14,163 bases of DNA, taken from Euperipatoides rowelli (taxonomy: Eukaryota > Onychophora > Udeonychophora > Euonychophora > Peripatopsidae). The stretch lies in the NCBI GenBank assembly GCA_003024985.2, contig PXIH01S0023439.1. The stretch is one strand, 5' to 3'. The position numbers and the translations under genes were made by a program. The number at the start of each line of letters is the position of its first letter. The first letter of the stretch is position 1. This document shows positions 1 through 7,800 of this stretch, piece by piece. Below the pieces are notes generated by a model, which saw only the letters and a program-made list of their open reading frames with translations, was not told the DNA's origin and did not search any database.

Positions 1-791
1 TTATAAAACTATAATAATGAATCGCCCAACTCAATAATTACAGAATATTTATCTTGTGAAGCGATTAAATTTTATTTTCATTCGCCGTTTATTTTCCTTT
101 TTTCCTTGAACTAAGCTAAAATAAAATAGTTGAATAATCTAATGTTCTCAAAGTGGTACTTCTCACAATACAAGTGTCTTCAAAGAAATCCTGGAAAAGA
201 GCGGGAAAACTTTGTAGTGGTTTTTTTTTTCTTGAATTACGCTACTCGTTTGATTTTTATTAACCAGGCTAACAGTAATTTTTTGTCATTTGGGTAATGA
301 ATAAAAGCAATNGATTAATAGATGAACTNGCTTTTTGTACAATTTAAGGCACANCAGTATAACATTGTTTTATTTTCACAAAAACAACGGCTAAAACATT
401 CTGCAGCTTATCTTCCAATGGATGATATACAGCACCTTTATTAATCAATATTTATCCACANGTTTTGGATACGTATTGGATTTATATTTTTTTCATTTAG
501 TTGAATTATCATTTAATTAAGTTTTCATTTGTTATATCTACAAATGTCCGTTTGCGTCCGTCTAACGTAGCGGACTTTGGTTAGATTACTTTGTGCATCA
601 TTAAAAAAAATAATTATAATAATAATTTATAATCTCATCTGAATTGTAACTGTAGATACCTGGAATGTTTGTGAAACAATACATTATTGATGTTTCAGCC
701 ATCTGTCAGATTTTTTTTTTTTTACTGGTCATTTGATGATTGACATTTCCTAGTTATCAGTTGTGCTGATACCTAGTAATGTTTATGCTGG

Positions 792-847
792 TGACGTCAA
801 TAAAGTTTGAAACAACGTCACTGTTTAAAGGGGGAGGAGCTATAAAT
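792..847 (+). promoter_or_regulatory. Promoter-like cluster: CRE palindrome, GC-rich box, TATA
   Basis: TGACGTCA (792-799), an inverted ACGTCAC at 816-822, the G-rich block ggggaggagc (831-840) and TATAAAT (841-847) fall within 56 bp. Spacing between the G-rich block and TATA is tight, and no gene follows on the plus strand. It may be chance or part of an unrecognised repeat. Confidence 0.15.
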
Positions 848-878
848 TTTAAAATTTGATTAAAACTGATCAAAATAA

Positions 879-896
879 TTTTTTTTTTTTTTTTTT
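879..896 (+). repeat. Poly-T tract, 18 bases
   Basis: An uninterrupted run of 18 T in AT-rich flank; length may vary and is prone to assembly error. Confidence 0.9.
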
Positions 897-1446
897 AACA
901 ATTGGAATTATTTTTTTATAATCTTTCAAAATAAATTATAAAAAAAAATGAAAAAAATCCAAAGCATGCACCTTTAAAATGTTATTTCATACTATTCATA
1001 GGCAGCCCTAGTGTTCGTGTTCAAAGTGGTTAAAATGATAAAATAGAAACAATAAGTATAATCCTTAAATTACTAACATGTTTAGTAAAATATTTTTATA
1101 AAATGCAAAACTCATCTAAAAATTTTGTGGTTGGATTTTTTTAATTGTAAATAATTTCACTTGCAATCACATTAAGTTGGATCTATGGGCCTAATTTATA
1201 TAAAATTTTAAACACTCTCTTCCTCACACTCAAGCATGAATCTTAATGAAAGGATTATATGTTTGCAATTATAGTTTTAAAAAAAAAGAAATTATATATT
1301 ATGAACCATTAATTTGAGTCGTCAAAATAAAATAGCATAAGATAAGCATGACAGTAAAAACACAAGCAATATAAAGGTTAATAAGACAAGAATTGCACAC
1401 ATATTTATTAGCTCTAAAAAGGGCTGAACATTTTTCAGGATTAAAT

Positions 1447-1527
1447 TTACAAGTTATTTACCTTGTAAATTCTTTTTATGAATAAAAGGGTAATTATTGT
1501 AAAAAAAAACAAAAAAACAAACAATAC
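1447..1527 (-). other. Possible C-terminal tail anchor (or intron read-through)
   Basis: If the weak donor at 1527 is not used, the frame continues 26 residues to a stop at 1449-1447. The first 17 residues, VLFVFLFFFTIITLLFI, are strongly hydrophobic and are followed by KRIYK. Giantin is a tail-anchored Golgi protein, so a terminal membrane segment is the expected ending. An AATAAA on the minus strand (1409-1404) lies 37 nt after the stop and is followed by TATGTGTG. Against this, T-rich intron starts naturally translate into Phe and Leu, and vertebrate giantin has about 200 more residues here. I cannot choose between the two readings. Confidence 0.35.
1526..1527 (-). other. Weak splice donor after the second exon
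   Basis: The minus strand reads AATCAAG|GTATTGTTTG. The exon side is good, but +5 is T rather than G. Use of this site decides whether the protein continues past the left edge or ends in the hydrophobic tail at 1447. Confidence 0.5.
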
Positions 1528-1698
1528 CTTGATTTGTAGATGCCTCTGCAAGGTATTGATTTCATCTTGTTTCTGTCTAATGGCTATTTCTAAGGTTTGA
1601 TATTGATTCTGTATTGCATATATCTGAGCATCTCTTTCTTGTTTCAAGCGAGATGTACTACTTAACTGCATACTCAAGCTGGACTTCTCTTCTAAAAG
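1528..1698 (-). CDS. GOLGB1: Second exon of the giantin/golgin-like gene (57 codons)
   Basis: On the minus strand the acceptor aatcttttcag precedes CTT TTA GAA GAG AAG, and the exon ends ATC AAG|GTATTG. Length is 171 nt, with phase 0 at both ends, so it joins in frame to the Q codon ending the large exon at 4900. The peptide starts LLEEKSSLSMQLSSTS and continues as Gln/Glu-rich coiled coil to HLQIK. From memory, vertebrate giantin has a very similar EEK-SLS-QLS-TS stretch roughly 200 residues before its C-terminal membrane anchor; this is the main reason for the GOLGB1 call and needs an alignment. The donor GTATTG is weak because it lacks G at +5. The exon could instead run on to a stop at 1447 (see the tail entry). 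In the usual model, further exons lie left of the window. Confidence 0.72.
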
Positions 1699-1700
1699 CT
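1699..1700 (-). other. Splice acceptor before the second exon
   Basis: The minus strand reads gaaatcttttcag|CTTTTAGAAG. The phase (0) agrees with the donor at 4899, and the joined peptide keeps the coiled-coil character. Confidence 0.7.
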
Positions 1701-1740
1701 GAAAAGATTTCATCACATGACTTATTTTTGACAAACAATC

Positions 1741-2360
1741 TCTATATGTTTAGTCAATATTAAATTCTAAAAATAATCATTAAACTTTTAATTGATTAAT
1801 AAAGTTAATTTTTCAGCATTGAAAGTTTTCTTAAAAAATATGTTTAACTTTTTTACAAATTTACAAGCATGTTGCAGTTTGATACTTTTTCAAACAAATA
1901 TGTAAATACGTTTAAATCAAATTGAGTTATATAAACACTTTTTGTGATACCATACTATGCAAATAAACTCATTTAAGAGAATGACAACCAAAGAACACTT
2001 GTTTCTTTCTCTGAAATAAATATTTAGTTTATGCCTAAATAATAAGTTGGGCATGAAAGTCATCACAGAGAATGGCCATCTGGCATACCCCCCTCCCCCC
2101 AAAAAAATAAAATAAAATAAAAATGTTTGCTCTCTACAGTGATAAAATAAATAAGCTATTCTAAACTGACCAACTTTAAATGAAATTAGAGGTTTTGAGT
2201 GTTAGGCAGACTAAAGAAAAAAAAACGGGTTTCCATAATTTTTTTTAATTTCAAAATCAAAAATTACAAAAAGAAAATGCAAGACATTTGTCAAAATCAA
2301 TTTATAGTAAGTACCAGAAAATAAATAATTATTTATTTTAATTAAAATTAAATCCTTGAT
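1741..2360. other. Intronic AT-rich stretch without genes
   Basis: Contains only simple sequence, including a C-rich run with adjoining AAAAT repeats (2088-2123). The minus-strand frame at 1917-2102 has no coding character and reads through the C-rich run as glycines. Confidence 0.6.
2088..2123 (+). repeat. C-rich run next to (AAAAT)n simple repeat
   Basis: cccccctcccccc is followed directly by an A run and repeated aaaat units. Confidence 0.85.
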
Positions 2361-2367
2361 GAGGTTT

Positions 2368-2496
2368 TTAGAATTGTTTTTCTTTTACAAGTGCAGCAAC
2401 ATTAGGAATAATAGTCTGGGTAGTTCCAAGAAAAAGCAAAGTTTTCAAGTGTTCATCGGTTAAAGTAGACCTGAACTTATTTTGTATCAAATTCAT
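2368..2496 (-). pseudogene. hAT transposase C-terminal remnant
   Basis: A 42-residue minus-strand frame runs from ATG at 2496 to TAA at 2370-2368. It contains NKFRSTLTDEHLKTLL, then TTQTIIPNVAALVKEKQ. The pattern N-K-x-R-S-x-L-T-D-E-H-L-x-x-L-L followed by a Pro-Asn pair and L-V matches, as I know the family, the extreme C-terminus of hAT transposases of the ZBED5/SCAND3/FAM200-like type, just after the dimerisation block. The preceding conserved residues are not continuous: a Cys-Glu-Ser triplet occurs upstream (about 2567) but T/A-rich sequence separates it. No BED finger or catalytic residues are in the window, so this is a dead fragment. It lies in the host intron, same strand as the host gene. 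Confidence 0.7.
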
Positions 2497-2641
2497 TTAA
2501 ATGTTTTTTTTTTTAACTTTATTTTTTTATCTTCTTATTACATTGTAAATATTTTTATTATTAGATTCACACTTATGTTCTAAAAAAGGAAATTTTGGTT
2601 AGAACTATAACTCTATTGTAGATGAGGGCCTACTGTAGATA

Positions 2642-2654
2642 AGAGAGAGAGAGA
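2642..2654 (+). repeat. Short (AG)n microsatellite
   Basis: Six tandem AG units; a short (GATA)n tract occurs shortly after, around 2746-2757. Confidence 0.8.
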
Positions 2655-2780
2655 TCATGAAATGAGTTGCATTTGGGGAATTACGGCATTCATTATTAAA
2701 CGTACTGTATATACACTACATTTGTATAAAGTACTGTACTATATATAGATAGATAGTATAATATACTATTAAGTAGCCTA

Positions 2781-3016
2781 CTTGGACTATGAAATTTATT
2801 TCTAAATTACATCAATAATATAAGTTCTTGTAGGCATTTTTTTTTCTTCAAACCATTTTAAATATACAGTATCTAGATTACTAATCAAAACCTATTACCG
2901 GTAATACCATTTGATCTGTTGACCTTTTACACCAAAATTATTATTTCTTTCTTTTCTCTCTTTTTTTTTTTAGCCTAACTTTATCTCCATGTAAATTTAC
3001 TAGGTAATTTTGCTGT
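2781..3016 (+). repeat. Diverged direct repeat, copy A
   Basis: Shared blocks with copy B, in order: GGACTATG-A-ATTT, AATTTACATCA-like, TTCTTCAAACCATTTT, ACAGTATCTA, GATTACTAATCAAAA, AATACCATTTGATCTGTTG, ATTTCTTTCTTTTCTC, AGCCTAACTTTATC, ACTAGGTAATTTTGCTGT. This copy contains a perfect 12-bp palindrome, ATTACCGGTAAT (2894-2905), absent from copy B. Similarity stops at 3016. I see no terminal inverted repeats or coding content. Confidence 0.85.
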
Positions 3017-3614
3017 GAAATTAAGGTTGTCATGTGCATGTGATTAATGCAGCAGTTGTATTCTACGTTAGAACTTTAAGAATGGTTTTGTATATAGTGA
3101 AATACTGATTTGTAGGCTGTTAGTACGGAATATTTTGTGAAATTACAAATATTGTAATACAGTAATACATAGAAATGTATAAACAAAACGAAGTACGGTA
3201 GTATAGACTTTTTCTATGGACTTATAGGGTATGTAAAAGTATATTTATTCATCAAGTTATTATTCAATGTAATCATTTTGAAACATTGAACATGTATTTG
3301 TTATAGAATTTATGTTTCTATACAGTAGATATGAATTTTACTATTAAAATATTTAAGACGATCAGAATCTAGATACATCACCATTTCATCTCCCTTCGAA
3401 TTCTAATACCTGTATATACAGTATATATAAAATAAACCAGTCTTCAGATAACATCACTTTATCAACTAAATTTTGATGAATATGACTATTAAATTGGACT
3501 GGTTTTTCTCTATAAAAATAGGTTGCTATGGCTATTGGTGAACAAAAAATAAAAAATTAAAAAAAAAAAACACAAAAACATCAGGACTACTATTGATACA
3601 GATCAAAAATAAAT
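3017..3614. other. Spacer between the two diverged repeats
   Basis: AT-rich non-coding DNA with five TACAGTA-type words, including the perfect palindrome CTGTATATACAG (3410-3421). No coding frame or RNA gene seen. Confidence 0.6.
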
Positions 3615-3884
3615 ATGGACTATGATATTTACTATTAAACATCATAAATCCCCATTTATTTACACCACAGCTTAAATTTATTTATAATTTACATCAAAAA
3701 TAGCAGTTCTGGTAGGTTTTTTTTTCTTCAAACCATTTTCAATGTACAGTATCTACTGTAGATTACTAATCAAAAACTATGAATACCATTTGATCTGTTG
3801 CTGCCAAAATTATAATTTCTTTCTTTTCTCCTCTTTTTTTTTAAGCCTAACTTTATCACCCACTTTACTAGGTAATTTTGCTGT
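3615..3884 (+). repeat. Diverged direct repeat, copy B
   Basis: This is the partner of copy A in the same orientation. It carries extra sequence between the GGACTATG block (3615) and the AATTTACATCA block (about 3687), or copy A lost it. Best alignment runs from about 3674 to 3884. The two copies are separated by about 600 bp of unrelated AT-rich DNA. They could be two insertions of one dispersed family or a local duplication. The plus-strand reading frame across this copy (3742-3930) is not a gene. Confidence 0.85.
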
Positions 3885-4536
3885 AGATCCTTTTTTTTAT
3901 GATGTAATTGCAACAAATAACAGAAATTAAAACTAAACCTGATCAACATTCTAGCTTAGATAGAATGTCAAAAGTTTCAAAAAGAATTATAAATACAGTA
4001 AATACTAACTCAAATCTCTATTCCATTCACACAAACATTAAATTCTTTAATTACTAATTCTTTACTCTATAAACTCATTTATTTTGAAAATTATTTATAA
4101 TGTCTCACAAAAATAATAATATAAACTGTTATACATAAAAGTTTTAAAAATCTCCATTTTTCAGATTCTCAATTAATATGAAGATATTTATAAAAAATAT
4201 ATTTTTGATTATATTTAAAGAAATTTTAGATGAAAATTTCCTATTTTTCGCAATGTTTATTCATACTGTTTCTATCGACAACATATACCGCTGGGTTTGA
4301 AATTTAATATTAGATTGTTTAGAATCAATGGCTGGTCATGATTTATCACACTCAATCACATTATAAATTAATTCAACACTAATATTCTATCACATTTCTA
4401 TATTTGCAGCAATAATTAATAATCTGATTTAATGTTTAAAATATTGAGGGAAAAAATTTCCATTTGGATGCAAAATAATATTGTACAAAAATTGTAAAAA
4501 ACTTACCTCTAATATTGCTTTCAACTACCTTATTAT
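3885..4536. other. Intronic AT-rich stretch without genes
   Basis: No coding frame on either strand. Near its right end there is a consensus minus-strand splice donor, AGAG|GTAAGT (4510-4501), with no supporting exon. Confidence 0.6.
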
Positions 4537-4544
4537 AATACAAG
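4537..4544. repeat. Left target-site duplication of the hAT-type insertion
   Basis: AATACAAG directly abuts the CAGGGC terminus and matches the right flank at 7 of 8 bases. An 8-bp duplication is characteristic of hAT transposition. Confidence 0.65.
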
Positions 4545-4820
4545 CAGGGCTTTTCAGAGAAATTTGAGGCCCGGGTCAAATGATATTATCGAGGCCCTTG
4601 AAAATTGAAAAACAGGAAAATGTAATTTTGATAAGCTTTTTTTTTTTTTTGGTTGTGAAGATTTTGATAACCTTTTATTTTAGGGAAGTGTACGTTTGGT
4701 TAAACATTAATTGGTGGTTTCCGCAGATCGAGGCCCCTCAATAAAAAATTGAGGCCCCTAAAATTGTGGAGCCCAGGGACTACAGCCCCTCTTGCCCCCT
4801 CTCCCCCCCCATATGTCCTG
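4545..4820. mobile_element. hAT-type non-autonomous insertion (MITE-like), 276 bp
   Basis: The segment is markedly richer in G and C than its surroundings and has no coding frame. The left end reads CAGGGCTTTTC. The right end, read on the minus strand, starts CAGGACATATGGGG. Terminal CAGG with weak inverted similarity (6 of the first 8 bases) is hAT-like. The 8 bp before it (AATACAAG, 4537-4544) and after it (AATACAAT, 4821-4828) agree at 7 of 8 positions, as expected for an aged hAT target-site duplication. Inside, GAGGCCC occurs four times (4566, 4591, 4730, 4751). It sits in the host intron only 71 bp past the giant exon's donor-side boundary. Confidence 0.7.
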
Positions 4821-4828
4821 AATACAAT
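4821..4828. repeat. Right target-site duplication of the hAT-type insertion
   Basis: AATACAAT directly follows the GTCCTG terminus; its partner is at 4537-4544, with one mismatch at the last base. Confidence 0.65.
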
Positions 4829-4897
4829 TATCACAATTTCTAAATATCTATAAATTTTATTAAGAAAAAAACAACAATGAGAACAAAATAGGTTTTT

Positions 4898-4899
4898 AC
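4898..4899 (-). other. Splice donor of the giant exon
   Basis: The minus strand reads CTCAG|GTAAAAACC. It matches CAG|GTAA but has A at +5. The break follows a complete Gln codon (phase 0), and the reading frame beyond it soon stops at 4840. Confidence 0.75.
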
Positions 4900-7800
4900 C
4901 TGAGCGATGTGAGATGTCAACTGTTCTATTCGTGATTCTCTTAAATGTACACTTTGCATAGCCTGATGCAATTCTTTTTGTAACACCTCAGGGTCTTGAA
5001 TTGGCTGCAAATTAGCTGATCCTTGAGCCATTTCCTGCCTTTGACTATTCCAATGTTTGAGTTCAGCTGCCATTTGTGAGTTTTCTATCTTTAGCTTGTC
5101 TAATACCTGGGTTATACTAACTATATGATCATCTCTTTGTTGCATTAGATTTCTGAAATGTTCACATTCAGTTTCAATCAAATTATATTGCTGTTTGAAT
5201 TCCAACGAGGTTTGCCTTAGGCTTACAACTTCTGCAGTTAATTTTATATCTCTATGGTGAAGTTCAGAAACTTGCTGCAAATAAGATTCCTCAGCAGACG
5301 CTCTCTTTTCAATTTCCTGATTCTTTTCTAATAATAAAACTTCATAATCTATCTTAACAGAGGCTAGCTCTTTGTCAAGCTTCTTATTTTCTTCAAGATG
5401 AACATCTTCTTTACAACTATGTTCATTGATGGTCTTTTCTTTTTCTGAGGATAAGGATTCTAATTCACGCTTGGAATTAGCAAACTGAAAAAGCAACTGT
5501 TCTTTCTCATCACTTAGAATCTCAATTTCTTTCCTGAATTCATTGCTCTCTTGTTGTACAACTACAATTTGTTCTTGGAGTTGTTCATTCAACATATTGA
5601 CACGAATAAGAGTTTCTTGACCTTGTCGATTTTCAATTTCCAAAGTTTCTTTCTTGTATACTAAATCATCTGAATGAAGTTTTAATTCATCATACTTATT
5701 TTGTACTATTTCCAATTCTAAACGAATCCTGTTCAAATCCTCTACAAGTTTTTCAGTTGTATCTTTTTTATCTGTTTGCCTAGATTTCCATTTTTCAGTT
5801 GCATCTTTTAGTTGTTGATTTTCTAAAGATAATGCTACATTAGATTTCTGTTGGTTTTTAATTTCTTCTTCTAGTTTAATTTTGACTGTAGTTAAATTCT
5901 CTACAAGAATTTGATAATTTCCATTATCTAAAGATAATTGTTCCATTTGTTCGAGAGTTGTTCTGATTTCTCTCTCCCAACGTTCCTTATTTCCAGCTTC
6001 AATTTGTATATTTACTATATTTTCATTAGCCTGAGATCTGAGGGCCTCAATTGTAATTTTATCCTGTATTTCTTGTTCCTCATATTGCTGCTTGTTTTGT
6101 TCAAGCTGTTCCATTAATTTCCAATTTTCAACATTAACCTTTTCTTTTTCTTTTTCAATGTATTCTTTTTCTCTTAGTAGTTTTTGATGATCTGATTTCA
6201 ATGTTTTAAAATCATTATGTAAACTTTCAAATTCTTCTTCCAAATTTTTAATGTTGGATTGTAATCTATTTACCTCATCTAAATGTATTTTATTTTGCTT
6301 ATTTAAATGCAATTCAGCAATTTCAGCTTGTTTTCGTATTTCTATTATACGAATTTCAAATCCCTTAATCATTTCTTCATGTGAGGTACCACTTTGCACA
6401 TGTATTAATTTTAGGTGCTCAATTTCCTGATGACTAGCTTTGAGCTCTTCTTGTATTTTATCATGTCTATCTTTGAATTGTTTCAATTTAATAAGCATTT
6501 TTTCACTTTTAATTTTTGTTTTATCATATAAAAGTTTCAATTCTTCATGCTCTTTAATAAGTGTATCATAATTTTGATTATTTTTCTTATCAGAGTTATC
6601 AGATTGAAGTAACTGTTGCTTTTCTACATGTGTAGCGAATGATTTTTCCACCCAGGTCTCTGATACAACAGTTGCACTTTCCATTTGTGATTTTTCTAAT
6701 TTTATAATGAGGTCTTTGTTTTGCTGAACTAATGTTTGCAGTTCTTGTTTGTCTCTTTCTAAGTCTATTATCTGTTCTTTTAGAAAAACAATTTGGTCCA
6801 GATAAATATGCTTTTCTTCATTTACCACTTCAGCAACATTTGATTTCTCTTCTAATTTTTTATTTTTATCAGTCATATGATAGTGCTCTTCTTGTAATGA
6901 AATTTCCACACTTTCACTTTGGGGTTTTTCTAATAAAAGGAATTCATGCTGTGAACACTTTTTCAACATTTCTTCTAGGTTTTCCTTGTCAACTGTTAAT
7001 TCAACAATGGTGTTCTTCAATCTAGTACATTCATTTTCTAATAATGTAAACTCATCCGCTCTTCGTTTTTCTTGTTCTATTTCTATCTTAAACTCTTCTT
7101 TTTCTTTCTCAAGTTGACTAATTATTATAGCAAACTGGGCACATTGCTCCTTAAAAAAAGAAAGTTCTTCATCTTGTCTTTTATTTTGTTGAGTTACACA
7201 TGTTTCTATTTTATCTTGAAGCTGTTTTTTTTCATGTATATTTTGTGCTAATTCTTCATTCAGTTGGTGACATTGTTTTTTTAATTGAACATAGTCATTA
7301 CCCATAACATCCAACTGTTCACTTTTCTCTTCTAAAGCTTTTAATAGCTCATGCACATTCATTTGCATTTTATTATAATCTAAAGCTAAAGAATCTTCCC
7401 TCTGATTTCCCTGCTGTTGTAGATGAACAATTTCATTTTGCAAAGCAGTGATTGATTGTGCAGATTTTTGCGAGTGATCTTGTGAAACAAGCAATTCTGA
7501 TTTAGTCGTAGTTAAATCTTCACCTAGAGTCAGCAATTCTAACTGTAAAAATTGAACTCTTTTATCATAGTTTGTGATATCTTCCTGCAATTTCTCCCTT
7601 TCACATTGCAAAATATTTAAATATTCCTTCACATTTTCAAGTTCTTTTTCTATTTCTATTTTGTTTTTTTTCTCATCTTCAAGTGATTCCTGTAATTTAG
7701 CCATTAAGTTTTCCCGATTCATCTTTTCACTTTCCAATTCATTAACATATTGCTTTAAGTCTTTCAACTCTGTGCTCATTTGCTGAGACATGTTTCTATT

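Larger units (their letters stand above)
1..1446. other. Non-coding AT-rich stretch left of the golgin exons
   Basis: No convincing gene is visible on either strand. It holds poly-T tracts (711-723, 879-896), four N bases, a small CpG-rich patch (546-575) and a promoter-like word cluster (792-847). If the second exon is internal, this is intron; if the gene ends at 1447, it is downstream flank. I looked for a minus-strand exon coding for the rest of the giantin tail and did not find one. Confidence 0.6.
1699..4899 (-). other. Inferred 3.2 kb intron of the golgin-like gene
   Basis: It is bounded on the minus strand by GTAAAA (4899 downward) and TTTTCAG (ending at 1699), both in phase 0. It contains the hAT transposase remnant, two copies of a duplicated segment, the TACAGTA word cluster and the hAT-type insertion. 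I found no further convincing exon. A small phase 0-0 exon could be missed, because both junctions stay in frame without one. Confidence 0.7.

Noticed and set aside
361-430. Minus-strand exon candidate after ctgcag coding a short hydrophobic peptide
   Set aside because: The frame stops after about 18 codons and does not resemble a giantin tail; an N in the sequence also prevents a firm reading.
1000-1020. GGCAGCCCTAGTG as a CTCF-like site
   Set aside because: Only a loose match to the core, without the flanking consensus; not supportable.
1917-2102. 61-codon frame on the minus strand starting MGGGGYARW
   Set aside because: It starts inside a C-rich run and continues through AT-rich DNA with no motif; chance frame in the intron.
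3742-3930. 62-codon plus-strand frame with a hydrophobic Phe-rich stretch
   Set aside because: It lies in diverged repeat copy B; its hydrophobic part is just the pyrimidine tract. Copy A does not keep the frame.
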